The position numbers and the translations under genes were made by a program. A stretch of 10,520 nt of DNA from Ignavibacteriaceae bacterium (GTDB lineage Bacteria; Bacteroidota; Ignavibacteria; Ignavibacteriales; Ignavibacteriaceae), in the NCBI GenBank assembly GCA_025455085.1, contig JALONF010000046.1, forward strand, positions 1-10,520, written 5' to 3'. Below are positions 1-7,117 of the stretch, piece by piece. Numbering within the stretch: position 1 is the first letter of the stretch; every line of letters starts with the position of its first letter. The notes beneath the pieces were generated by a model. That model did no database searches. It saw only the letters and a program-made list of their open reading frames with translations, and was not told the origin of the DNA.

Positions 1-417
1 ATTATGCTTGGAATTCTCTACATCGTTATTGCATTTGGAATTTTCGGAACAATTATGATGATGACAGCTGAGCGCGTAAAAGAATTTGGAATTCTAATTT
101 CTGTCGGAATGAAAAAATGGAAACTTTATCTGGTTACGACTCTTGAAACAATGTTTATTTCTTTTATTGGTGTATTAACAGGTGCCTTAGTGAGTCTGCC
201 TCTTTTAATTTATTTTGTCAACAATCCAATTCCTCTAACAGGAGAAATGGCTGATGCTATTCTTGCGTGGGGTTTCGAACCCATTCTTCCGTTTGCAATT
301 TATCCCGGGATGTTCGTTGCTCAGGTGTGGACAGTTCTTGCAATCGCTTTAGTTTCAGGGTTGTATCCAATAAACTTTATCAGAAAAATAAAACCAGTGG
401 AAGCAATGAGAGGTTGA
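1..417 (+). CDS. FtsX-like ABC transporter permease, C-terminal part (cut by left edge)
   Basis: This is the last 138 residues of an inner-membrane permease whose start lies outside the window; the frame is open to base 1, so the ATG at 4 is internal. It shows the FtsX C-terminal core: a membrane helix, the cytoplasmic turn ERVKEFGILISVGMKKWK, a long hydrophobic stretch ending near LPLLIYF, a last helix, and the family-typical tail YPINFIRKIKPVEAMRG. The same pattern (ERVREFGVLMAIGMK) recurs in the next gene, so the two are tandem paralogues likely to pair as a heterodimer, as LolC and LolE do. The stop is one base before the next ATG, so translation is probably coupled. The family moves lipoproteins or transmits force across the membrane. 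The substrate cannot be told from sequence. Confidence 0.9.
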   Translation: MMLGILYIVIAFGIFGTIMMMTAERVKEFGILISVGMKKWKLYLVTTLETMFISFIGVLTGALVSLPLLIYFVNNPIPLTGEMADAILAWGFEPILPFAIYPGMFVAQVWTVLAIALVSGLYPINFIRKIKPVEAMRG

Positions 418-418
418 T

Positions 419-1633
419 ATGTTACTAAGTCTTGCCTGGAGAAATATCTGGAGAAATAAAAGAAGAAGTCTTATTATTATCGCTGCTATTGCGGTAGGTT
501 TACTTTGCGGATTATTTACTTCTGCTATCATGTTTGGGATGGGTGAATCGTTAATCAATTCAACTATTGACAGGGATCTTGGGCATATTCAAATTCATAC
601 AAAAACTTTTGAAGATGATAAACTTTTGACTGACACTATACCATCATCAATCAAAATTTTATCCGAAATAAAATCTCAGCCAAATGTAACTGGTGCTTCC
701 TCAAGACTTATAATTGAGGGTATGATCTCATCAGCAACATCTTCCGGTGGAGTCAGAGTTACAGGAATTCAACCGCAAGATGAAATGAAAGTAACTACAG
801 TTCACAATAATATTGTAGCTGGAAAATATTTTTCGGATAATATTCCAAATCAAATTTTACTCGGATATAAGCTTGCTGAAAATCTAGGTCTAAAAGAGAA
901 GTCTAAAGTCGTTTTAAGTTTTCAGGGTTTAGATGGATCGATTATCTATGGCGCATTTAGAGTTACAGGAATTTTTCGTACCGAATCTACAATGTTTGAT
1001 CGCTCTACGGTTTTTATAAAAGAAAGCGATATTCTTTCTCTCCTCGCTTCTCAACCAATCTTTCATGAAATTGTTGTGAGATTAAATTCCTACCAAAAAG
1101 TTGATTCACTTTATACTAATCTGACAAAGAGCTATGATGATCTTTCAGTTAAAAGCTGGAAGGAACTTGCCCCTGAACTTAAGTTAATGGATGAAATGAT
1201 AGGACTTCAGTTGAGCATATTTATGGGAGTAATTCTTTTCGCACTGCTATTCGGAATAACGAACACAATGCTTATGTCTGTTCTTGAAAGAGTAAGGGAA
1301 TTTGGTGTACTGATGGCAATCGGGATGAAAAGGAAGAAAGTTTTCTGGATGATTATTTTGGAAACGATAACACTGGCAATAGTTGGTGGAATTGTGGGAA
1401 TGATATTAGCCATCATCACTATAACATATTTTGGTTTTGCGGGTATAAATCTTTCAGCGTTCGCAGCAGGATTATCCGAGTGGGGATTGGGAACAATACT
1501 CTATCCTGTTTTGCCAGTTACTTTTTATTTATCAATTACGGTTATGATTCTGTTGACAGCAATTTTTTCGGCAATCTATCCTGCTATTAAAGCAATCAAA
1601 TTGAAACCAGCAACAGCGATAAGGACATTTTAA
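419..1633 (+). CDS. FtsX/LolC/E-like ABC transporter permease
   Basis: A complete 404-residue permease of the LolC/E-MacB type. Residues 1-15 are a basic cytoplasmic end (WRNIWRNKRRS). Residues about 17-42 form the first membrane helix, and about 45-255 a periplasmic MacB_PCD-like domain. Three helices follow at about 264-288, 309-338 and 366-390. The conserved turn ERVREFGVLMAIGMK lies at 290-304 and the tail is YPAIKAIKLKPATAIRTF. Four helices with one large periplasmic domain and a length near 400 fit LolC/LolE. The start ATG is set by AGAGG at 409-413, inside the end of the preceding gene. It should work with that paralogue and the ATPase at 2225, from which it is now separated by a repeat-bounded unit. 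Lipoprotein export is the likeliest role; macrolide- or peptide-export MacB is less likely because permease and ATPase are separate proteins. Confidence 0.92.
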   Translation: MLLSLAWRNIWRNKRRSLIIIAAIAVGLLCGLFTSAIMFGMGESLINSTIDRDLGHIQIHTKTFEDDKLLTDTIPSSIKILSEIKSQPNVTGASSRLIIEGMISSATSSGGVRVTGIQPQDEMKVTTVHNNIVAGKYFSDNIPNQILLGYKLAENLGLKEKSKVVLSFQGLDGSIIYGAFRVTGIFRTESTMFDRSTVFIKESDILSLLASQPIFHEIVVRLNSYQKVDSLYTNLTKSYDDLSVKSWKELAPELKLMDEMIGLQLSIFMGVILFALLFGITNTMLMSVLERVREFGVLMAIGMKRKKVFWMIILETITLAIVGGIVGMILAIITITYFGFAGINLSAFAAGLSEWGLGTILYPVLPVTFYLSITVMILLTAIFSAIYPAIKAIKLKPATAIRTF

Positions 1634-1641
1634 AAACATTG

Positions 1642-1706
1642 AACCACATAGGCACATAGAACACAACAGATTTAAAAACTATGTGACCTAATGTGTATAT
1701 GTGGTT
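1642..1706. repeat. 65-base imperfect palindrome, left copy
   Basis: The ends AACCACATA (1642-1650) and TATGTGGTT (1698-1706) are exact inverse complements. Inside, CACATAG recurs at an 8-base pitch (1645-1651 and 1653-1659), and CTATGTG at 1679-1685 is the inverse motif on the other arm. RNA from either strand could fold into a long bulged hairpin. The in-frame GTG at 1701 lies inside this repeat and is probably not the true start of the next gene. Confidence 0.85.
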
Positions 1707-1710
1707 AATA

Positions 1711-1717
1711 AAAGGGA
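1711..1717 (+). promoter_or_regulatory. Ribosome binding site deciding the GxxExxY start
   Basis: AAAGGGA lies 7 bases before the ATG at 1725, while the in-frame GTG at 1701 has no such site and sits in the repeat. This favours 1725 as the start. Confidence 0.65.
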
Positions 1718-1724
1718 TGCAAGA

Positions 1725-2135
1725 ATGACAAAAAAGTATTTAAACGATCTTACATACCAGATTATAGGTTCTGCTATTGAAGTTCACAAAGCATTGGGGC
1801 CTGGATTATTGGAAAGTGTCTATCATAAATGTTTAAAACAGGAATTATTATTAAGGAAATTGAATTTTGTTTCAGAGTTTGTTGTCCCTGTCAATTACAA
1901 AGGTTTGGAATTAGATGCTGAACTTCGTTGTGATATTTTAGTTGATGATGCAATCGTCGTTGAGATTAAGGCTGTGGATGCAATAGCTCCGTTCTTTGAA
2001 GCTCAGCTTCTGACTTATATGAAGCTGCTTAAAAAGCCAAAGGGAATTTTAATAAACTTCAATTGTGCGAATTTATTTAAAGAAGGTCAAAAAACTTATG
2101 TGAACGAATTCTTTAGAGAGTTACCTGAAGAATAA
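1725..2135 (+). CDS. GxxExxY protein (PDDEXK_3-like)
   Basis: With the ATG at 1725 the protein has 136 residues (144 from the GTG at 1701). It carries the defining motif GPGLLESVY after an IIGSAIEVHKALG helix. Next come a predicted beta region with RCDILVDDAIVVEIKAVD and then AQLLTYMKLLKKPKGILINF. The D...ExK arrangement (CDILV, then VEIK) resembles the PD-(D/E)XK nuclease core, and the length matches the GxxExxY family, which is known by sequence but lacks a firm function. A role as a nuclease acting on its own flanking repeats is conjecture. The gene sits between two 65-base repeats inside an ABC transporter operon, has no link to that operon's function, and looks like a passenger. Confidence 0.9.
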   Translation: MTKKYLNDLTYQIIGSAIEVHKALGPGLLESVYHKCLKQELLLRKLNFVSEFVVPVNYKGLELDAELRCDILVDDAIVVEIKAVDAIAPFFEAQLLTYMKLLKKPKGILINFNCANLFKEGQKTYVNEFFRELPEE

Positions 2136-2142
2136 TATATTA

Positions 2143-2207
2143 AACCACATAGAAACATAGAACACATAAGATTATAAAACTATGTGACCTTATGTGTCTA
2201 TGTGGTT
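2143..2207. repeat. 65-base imperfect palindrome, right copy
   Basis: It is the same length and orientation as the copy at 1642-1706, with 8 differing bases. The terminal arms AACCACATAG (2143-2152) and CTATGTGGTT (2198-2207) pair over 10 bases. The inner part again has ACATAG/CACATAAG units on the left arm and CTATGTG/CTTATGTG on the right. It begins 7 bases after the GxxExxY stop and ends 6 bases before the ribosome binding site of the ATPase gene. Confidence 0.85.
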
Positions 2208-2224
2208 AAAACAAGGAGAATAAC

Positions 2225-2929
2225 ATGTCATTGATTCAAATAAATGAAGTAACAAAAATTTATGATGGAACAGCTGTTCCTGTTAAAGGATTAAATGAAA
2301 TTAATCTTGAAATCGAATCCGGAGAATTCACTGCAATAGTTGGTCCTTCCGGCTCAGGAAAAACCACCTTACTTAACATTGTGGGTGGACTTGACACTCC
2401 CACATCGGGCAGTGTTGTAATTGACAATGTTGATTTATCAACTTATAAACCTGACGAACTTGTTAATTTCAGACTTCATCACATCGGGTTTGTATTTCAA
2501 GCTTACAATCTTATTCCCGTATTCACAGCAAAAGAAAATGTTGAGTTCATAATGCTGCTGCAAGGATTGAACAAGACCGACAGAGAAAAAAGGGCAATTG
2601 AATTATTAGAAGCAGTAGGATTAGGTGACAGAGTTAATAACAAGCCATCAGAACTCTCAGGTGGTCAGCAACAGAGAATAGCAGTCGCCAGAGCACTTGC
2701 ATCAAAACCGTCATTTGTACTTGCCGATGAACCAACTGCTAATCTGGATTCAGCAACTGCAGATTCATTGCTTGACTTGATGGAAAATCTGAATGAAGAT
2801 TTTAATATGACTTTTGTATTTTCAACTCACGATCAGAGAGTGATTGACAGAGCGCATCGTGTTATTACTTTACACGACGGAGCGGTTGAGAAAGATGAGT
2901 TGAAAATCAGATTGAGTAAAAATAATTGA
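2225..2929 (+). CDS. ABC transporter ATPase, LolD/MacB type
   Basis: A complete 234-residue nucleotide-binding subunit that powers the permease pair upstream. Walker A is GPSGSGKTT at 40-48. The Q-loop is FQAYNL with Gln92, the signature LSGGQQQR spans 144-151, Walker B is FVLADEPT at 164-171 with catalytic Glu169, and the switch His is 202 in STHD. The AYNLIPVFTAKENVEF stretch after the Q-loop and the short length are typical of the LolD/MacB/FtsE branch. AGGAG at 2214-2218 lies 6 bases before the ATG, just outside the flanking 65-base repeat, so ribosome binding was preserved. All catalytic residues are present. The name lolD is not used because lipoprotein release is inferred, not shown. 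Confidence 0.95.
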   Translation: MSLIQINEVTKIYDGTAVPVKGLNEINLEIESGEFTAIVGPSGSGKTTLLNIVGGLDTPTSGSVVIDNVDLSTYKPDELVNFRLHHIGFVFQAYNLIPVFTAKENVEFIMLLQGLNKTDREKRAIELLEAVGLGDRVNNKPSELSGGQQQRIAVARALASKPSFVLADEPTANLDSATADSLLDLMENLNEDFNMTFVFSTHDQRVIDRAHRVITLHDGAVEKDELKIRLSKNN

Positions 2930-2955
2930 ATGAGTAATAAAGACTTCTAAGAAAT

Positions 2956-3048
2956 GATTTAAGATTAATGATTAACGAATGGTGATTTGCGATTTTAAAT
3001 GTTTTTTAACTTCTTAAATCTAAAATCGCTAATCCTTGTTCTTAAATC
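2956..3048. repeat. Inverted arrays of degenerate 7-base units
   Basis: The left arm, 2956-2997, reads as six 7-base units: GATTTAA, GATTAAT, GATTAAC, GAATGGT, GATTTGC, GATTTTA. The right arm, 3014-3048, reads as five units of inverse type: TTAAATC, TAAAATC, GCTAATC, CTTGTTC, TTAAATC. GATTTAAGA (2956-2964) pairs exactly with TCTTAAATC (3040-3048), and GCGATTTTA (2989-2997) with TAAAATCGC (3021-3029). The whole can fold as a long imperfect hairpin between the ATPase gene and the barrel gene. It lacks a GC stem and T tract, so it is not a normal terminator. Confidence 0.65.
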
Positions 3049-3078
3049 CTAAAAATTTTGATTAGATGATAATTTAAC

Positions 3079-3082
3079 AGGA
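3079..3082 (+). promoter_or_regulatory. Ribosome binding site for the barrel protein
   Basis: AGGA lies 5 bases before the GTG at 3088. The in-frame ATG at 3109 has only a poor site, so the GTG is preferred although both give a working signal peptide. Confidence 0.4.
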
Positions 3083-3087
3083 TGTAA

Positions 3088-4293
3088 GTGATAAGCAGAA
3101 TTCTTTTTATGAAGACTAAACTGATTATAATTTTATTATTTACTGCGAAAATTTCCTTTGCACAGCTATCTCCATTTGAATATAACGGCTATGCAAAATA
3201 TCTATTCAGCACTTCAAAAATTCCCAGGATTGATGACCGATTAAATGATAACCTAATTCACCTTAGGTTGAATACTAAATGGTATGCAACCGAAAGTTTA
3301 ACCGCTGCTTTAGAAATAAGGTTCAGGGCTTTTTATGGTGAATCAGTTGAAAGGATTCCTAACTTTAGTGAACTGATTCAAACGAAGCACGATTTTGCTG
3401 AGCTCGATGCAATCCTCTGGGAATCAGAAAAGTCTTTAGGATATATCGAAGCAGACCGCTTATGGATTGAATATATTAAAGATAACTTACAGGCAACACT
3501 TGGAAGACAGAGAGTTGCCTGGGGCACTTGCTGGGTTTGGAATCCAACAGATCTTTTCAATCCAAAGAATGTTTTGAATTTTGATTATGAGGAACTTCCC
3601 GCAACAGATGCAATCAGAGTTCAATACTACACAAGTCCAGTAACCAAATTGGATTTTACTTATCAACCTGCAAAAAATCCTGAAAATCAGATTTTAGCTG
3701 GTCTATGGAGTCTTAATGAATCGGACTATGATATAAATTTAATAGCTGGAATGCGGTTTAAAAAATGGCTGACTGGTTTTAGTTGGGCAGGGGATATACT
3801 TGATGCCGGTTTTCGTGGTGAAATTCTTGTAAGCCAGGCACCAAATGAGCCGGATACAAATTCAATCTATGGGCAGTTTGGTCAGTCATCGCTTTCGTCG
3901 TGGGATAAGCCGCTTGTCTCAATTGCATTATCGGGTGATTATACTTTCCAGAATACTTTTTATATTCATACAGAAATTCTTTACAACAATAATGGAAAAT
4001 CATCTAACACACTTTTATTCCAGGAAGAAGCACTTTTATTAGGAATGCTCTCGGCAGCAAGATTGTCGATCTATCAGGAATTTGCGTACGATATAACTCC
4101 TTTACTGAGAAGTATTATTTATGGAATTTTTAATCCTGATGATAAATCTTTTGTTGTAGTTCCATCGTTAAGCTATTCAATCATAACCAATCTTGATCTT
4201 TACCTGATCTGCTTATTTTTTGATGGTGAACCGTTAACTCAGTACGGTGAGTATGGCACATCATTTTATGCAAGAATTAAATATTCATTTTAA
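3088..4293 (+). CDS. Predicted outer-membrane beta-barrel protein
   Basis: A 401-residue protein (394 from the ATG at 3109). A signal peptide covers residues 1-25: a basic start, the hydrophobic core LIIILLF, and a probable cut in ISFA|QLS. The mature part is rich in alternating polar and aromatic strands and ends YARIKYSF, the terminal-Phe sorting signal of barrel proteins. Residues 139-159 hold the striking motif GRQRVAWG...WNPTDLFNP, reminiscent of DUF1302-like barrels, but I cannot assign a family firmly. It starts 158 bases after the ATPase gene, and that gap holds a palindromic repeat, so co-transcription is possible but not certain. If linked, it could be the outer-membrane client or partner of the ABC system. 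The chosen GTG start is uncertain. Confidence 0.8.
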   Translation: MISRILFMKTKLIIILLFTAKISFAQLSPFEYNGYAKYLFSTSKIPRIDDRLNDNLIHLRLNTKWYATESLTAALEIRFRAFYGESVERIPNFSELIQTKHDFAELDAILWESEKSLGYIEADRLWIEYIKDNLQATLGRQRVAWGTCWVWNPTDLFNPKNVLNFDYEELPATDAIRVQYYTSPVTKLDFTYQPAKNPENQILAGLWSLNESDYDINLIAGMRFKKWLTGFSWAGDILDAGFRGEILVSQAPNEPDTNSIYGQFGQSSLSSWDKPLVSIALSGDYTFQNTFYIHTEILYNNNGKSSNTLLFQEEALLLGMLSAARLSIYQEFAYDITPLLRSIIYGIFNPDDKSFVVVPSLSYSIITNLDLYLICLFFDGEPLTQYGEYGTSFYARIKYSF

Positions 4294-4294
4294 A

Positions 4295-4320
4295 TTTAGA
4301 CAACCGATATTAAGTCTAAA
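4295..4320 (+). terminator. Weak hairpin after the barrel gene
   Basis: TTTAGAC (4295-4301) and GTCTAAA (4314-4320) form a 7-base stem with a 12-base loop just after the stop. The stem is AT-rich and no T tract follows at once, so termination here is doubtful. The rest of the gap up to 4483 is AT-rich, with no ORF and no promoter I can defend. Confidence 0.25.
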
Positions 4321-4483
4321 AGCTGTCTTACTATTGTTTTGAATACCTATTTTTACTATGTTTTCACAGGCTTAAATAAAAAAGGATTTTACTTTTAATA
4401 AAGGTATTATTCTGATTTAAGATATCGAGGGCAAAACATATCAAAGCCAACGAATAGTTTTTAATAAAAGTGGAGGCAAAACA

Positions 4484-5134
4484 ATGACTAAAATTATTTC
4501 CATCCTTCTATTGTCTGCAGTATTCATCCTCTTTGGTTGCGGTAAAGGGAGCGACCAGCCAAACGAAAAACAAAAATCTGAAGAAAAAACCGGCATTAAA
4601 GATTTAGATAATTTCGTGGATAAAATGAAAGAAGCTCAGAAAAATATGGAAGAGGGGAAAAAGTATGAGGTCGTAGACTTTAGAGAATTGAAGGCATTAC
4701 TGCCGGAGGCAATAGGTGATTTGAAAAGAACGAATGCCGAAGGTGAAAAAAGCGGTGCGATGGGCTTTACAATTTCAAAAGCAAATGCAGATTATAACAA
4801 TGAGGATTATTCTCAGCGTATTGATATTGAAATTACTGATTTGAGCGGTGCAACTGGGATTGCCGGTATGGCAGCTTGGGGATGGGCTATGGTAGATATC
4901 GATAAAGAAACAGAAAACGGTTATGAAAAGACGATGAAATACAAAGGTCATAAAGCTTTTGAAAAATATAATAACCAGGATCAGTATGGCAGCATTGAAG
5001 TATTAGTATCTGGCAGATTCATGGTTTCTGTAAATGGTAATAATGTTCCGATGGCAGTGATTAAATCTGCTGCTGATCAAATAGATATCAGCAAGCTTGA
5101 AGCAATGAAAGAAGTCAACCCAATTTCAGAGTGA
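4484..5134 (+). CDS. Lipoprotein of unknown function
   Basis: A 216-residue protein with a lipoprotein signal: the hydrophobic stretch IISILLLSAVFI, then lipobox LFGC, so Cys19 should carry the lipid after cleavage. Residues 20-62 are a charged, Lys/Glu-rich linker, followed by a compact domain at about 63-205. Recognisable parts are VVDFRELKALLPEAIGDLKR, a central AGMAAWGWAMVDID stretch and a C-terminal strand pair with SGRFMVSVNG. I do not recognise the family. GGAGG at 4472-4476 lies 7 bases before the ATG, a strong site. The next gene starts 45 bases downstream with no terminator between, so the two probably share a transcript. The second residue after Cys19 is Lys, not Asp, which by the E. 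coli rule would allow transfer to the outer membrane; whether that rule holds here is unknown. Confidence 0.85.
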   Translation: MTKIISILLLSAVFILFGCGKGSDQPNEKQKSEEKTGIKDLDNFVDKMKEAQKNMEEGKKYEVVDFRELKALLPEAIGDLKRTNAEGEKSGAMGFTISKANADYNNEDYSQRIDIEITDLSGATGIAGMAAWGWAMVDIDKETENGYEKTMKYKGHKAFEKYNNQDQYGSIEVLVSGRFMVSVNGNNVPMAVIKSAADQIDISKLEAMKEVNPISE

Positions 5135-5179
5135 AAAATTATTATCTTTCAATTTCATCAACATAAAAAGGAGTAGCTT

Positions 5180-5770
5180 ATGAACCTTGTAGAACGAGCA
5201 AAAAACATTATCGTAACTCCTAAGACCGAGTGGGATGCTGTATCTGCTGAAGAGCCCAACATTCAACAAATTCTTTTAGGTTACGTTTTACCACTTGCCT
5301 TAATTCCAACAATCGCCGTTATCATTGGGTGGGGAATGATTGGAATTTTTGGTTTTACTTCTTTTACCTATGGAATAGCTATGGGTTTAGTGCAGCTGAT
5401 CAATGCATTCCTTTCAGTACTCGTAACCGGCTTTGTTATTGACGCACTGGCTCCAAGCTTTGGCTCAACTAAGAATATGGGCAGAGCAGTTCAGCTTGTT
5501 GCCTATTCGATGACACCAGTCTGGATCGCCGGAATACTAAATATCTTCCCAACTATCGGATGGCTTGCAGGGCTATTAGGTTTGTATGGATTATACCTTA
5601 TGTATCTCGGTCTCACACCTTTAATGAAGACACCAGAGGATAAAAAAGTTGGTTACCTAGTAGTAAGCATAATAATTCTTATAGTTGTTTACTTTGTTGT
5701 AGCAGCAATATTAACCGCAATCTTTATGGCAATTTTTGGATTAAGCATACTTTCAACTTTATCATACTAA
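5180..5770 (+). CDS. Yip1-family integral membrane protein
   Basis: A 196-residue protein matching the bacterial Yip1 domain pattern. It has a short amphipathic N-terminus (LVERAKNIIVTPKTEWDAVSAEEP) typical of the family, then about five membrane helices near residues 31-57, 65-89, 105-122, 126-147 and 157-186. The middle region with QLVAYSMTPVWIAGIL and LGLYGLYLMYLGL is the most characteristic part. Bacterial Yip1 proteins have no settled function. AAGGAG at 5168-5173 lies 6 bases before the ATG. It follows the lipoprotein gene closely and a terminator follows it, so the two make a small operon, possibly an envelope pair. Family call firm; role unknown. Confidence 0.88.
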   Translation: MNLVERAKNIIVTPKTEWDAVSAEEPNIQQILLGYVLPLALIPTIAVIIGWGMIGIFGFTSFTYGIAMGLVQLINAFLSVLVTGFVIDALAPSFGSTKNMGRAVQLVAYSMTPVWIAGILNIFPTIGWLAGLLGLYGLYLMYLGLTPLMKTPEDKKVGYLVVSIIILIVVYFVVAAILTAIFMAIFGLSILSTLSY

Positions 5771-5791
5771 AAAAATAATTATGTTATACTG

Positions 5792-5823
5792 AGCCTGCCC
5801 AATAAAATGAGCGGGCTTTTTTT
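5792..5823 (+). terminator. Intrinsic terminator after the Yip1 gene
   Basis: The stem AGCCTGC (5792-5798) pairs with GCGGGCT (5811-5817), with one G-T wobble and a 12-base loop, and seven T bases run from 5817 to 5823. It ends the + operon. It lacks a T tract on the other side, so it is unlikely to serve the convergent TPR gene. Confidence 0.85.
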
Positions 5824-5884
5824 ATTTCAAGTTAAAAAACTAAACTGAAATTTGTTCTAATTGGATTGAGTTGGGAAGAAATTA

Positions 5885-7117
5885 TTATTCGCTTATCAGC
5901 TTTTCAAGGTATGAAATATCGGCTTTCGAATCTATTTTCTTAAAGTAGCCCAAAGCTTCGTTAAGGTATTTATTCCCCTTATCATTCTCACCTTTTTTCT
6001 TAAAGAGGATACCAAGTTCGCAAGCAACCTCAGCAAGATTAAGCTGGTTATTAAGATCTTTGTTCAATCTGTAGCTGGTCAGTAATGAATTTTCAGCAGC
6101 ACCTATCTGGTTCTTTTGGCTGCTTATTACTCCCTTAATCTTATAAACTTCCGCAATTGATAATTTATCGTTTATCTTGTTTGCAATTTCCATCGCCTTA
6201 TCTGCAAACGCACCCGCAAGGTCAGTATCTGAAAGATGCAGATAAACGCTTGCTTTGTTAATGTATGCAATCCCTAGATTCTGCAGGTAACTTGATCTGA
6301 TCGATAGCTCAATACTTTCGTTGAACTCATTTATTGCCGCCGTGTATTCCTTCTTTTTTGTGTAAACCATTCCCAGGTTCTGCTTTATTTCTGCTACTCT
6401 CCTGAGATCACCGATTTTCTCGAAGTTCAGCAGAGCTCTTTTCAAATAAGAAAGTGCTTCATTATAGTTGCCCTGCATATTATTGATAATGCCAAGATTT
6501 ATTTCAATTGTACCAATGAGGGAAGTATCTTTAAGTTCCTGCAAAGCAGTCAATGCATTCTCAAAATGCTCTTTTGCTTTGTTTAAGTTTCCCTGGTCGC
6601 CGTGTATAGTGCCGAGAATATTCTGGCAGTGGATATTCCCTTTAGAATCGTTTTCATCCCTGAAAATTTTGATGGATTTATCAAGGTAAGTAATGCTGAA
6701 TTCCCATTGAGCCTGGCGGCTGTAAATTTCTCCAAGGGCAAGCAGTGCGTTGGCAGTTATATCTGCCATTTCAGTTTTATCACTACAAAGCCTGATTATC
6801 TTGTCGTGAATTTCTATGGCGATTGGATTTTCACCTGCGATAATAGTATGCTGCCCGAGATAAATTAAAAACTCAATAAACTTATCCTCAGGTAATTTCG
6901 ATTCAGCGAAGGTAATAAGCTGATCTATCTGGAAGCGGGTTTGCGGACTTGTGCTTATCTCAATGATGCGGTCTTTGGTGCCGCTATTCTTAGCAGTATC
7001 CCGGGAGGGAATTTCTCCTTTCAGCTTATTTAAAAAATCCTTTTTATCTGCTTTATCAAAAAAATTTTTTAGAGCTTCCTCAACTATAGGATGAGTATTT
7101 GATATTATATTATCCAA
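5885..7117 (-). CDS. Cytoplasmic TPR-repeat protein, TTG start
   Basis: A 410-residue helical protein without signal peptide or membrane segment. Residues 1-115 are non-repeat and mostly helical (VEEALKNFFDKADKKDFLNKL, then QLITFAESKLPEDKF). Seven TPR units follow. Their A-helices, from the second on, recur at exact 40-residue spacing: ILGTIHGDQGN near 167, LGIINNMQGN near 208, LGMVYTKKKE near 248, KASVYLHLS near 288, KGVISSQKN near 328, LGILFKKKGE near 368. Six are thus in strict phase and one earlier unit (ALGEIYSRQAQW) lies near 127. A 40-residue pitch is typical of TPR_12-type binding scaffolds. The only usable start is TTG at 7117, and no well-spaced ribosome binding site precedes it. 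No ATG, GTG or TTG follows for a long way, so the N-terminus is uncertain. Function is unknown, probably peptide or protein binding. Confidence 0.85.
   Translation of the reverse strand: MDNIISNTHPIVEEALKNFFDKADKKDFLNKLKGEIPSRDTAKNSGTKDRIIEISTSPQTRFQIDQLITFAESKLPEDKFIEFLIYLGQHTIIAGENPIAIEIHDKIIRLCSDKTEMADITANALLALGEIYSRQAQWEFSITYLDKSIKIFRDENDSKGNIHCQNILGTIHGDQGNLNKAKEHFENALTALQELKDTSLIGTIEINLGIINNMQGNYNEALSYLKRALLNFEKIGDLRRVAEIKQNLGMVYTKKKEYTAAINEFNESIELSIRSSYLQNLGIAYINKASVYLHLSDTDLAGAFADKAMEIANKINDKLSIAEVYKIKGVISSQKNQIGAAENSLLTSYRLNKDLNNQLNLAEVACELGILFKKKGENDKGNKYLNEALGYFKKIDSKADISYLEKLISE

Larger units (their letters stand above)
1642..2207. mobile_element. Candidate repeat-bounded GxxExxY cassette
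   Basis: Two 65-base copies of an imperfect palindrome (1642-1706 and 2143-2207) lie in the same orientation on either side of one ORF for a GxxExxY protein. By hand count the copies match at 57 of 65 positions with no gaps. The unit separates two genes of one ABC transporter. Taking it out would leave 8 plus 17 bases, a 25-base gap normal for an operon. AAAACA occurs at 1633-1638 and again at 2208-2213, but the left copy is 3 bases from the repeat, so a target duplication is only a guess. No transposase is present. That the unit is mobile is inference from this layout. Confidence 0.45.

Noticed and set aside
1701..1724. Eight extra N-terminal codons of the GxxExxY gene from a GTG
   Set aside because: The GTG lies inside the 65-base repeat and has no ribosome binding site; the ATG at 1725 has AAAGGGA at 7 bases.
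1642..2207. CRISPR array
   Set aside because: Only two repeat copies, palindromic throughout, 436 bases apart with a gene between them and no cas genes.
1633..2213. AAAACA as a target-site duplication around the cassette
   Set aside because: The left copy is 3 bases away from the repeat edge and the motif is too A-rich to be convincing.
6468..6868. Plus-strand open frames of 73 and 88 codons across the TPR gene
   Set aside because: They lie wholly antisense to a well-supported repeat protein, lack ribosome binding sites and resemble no family.
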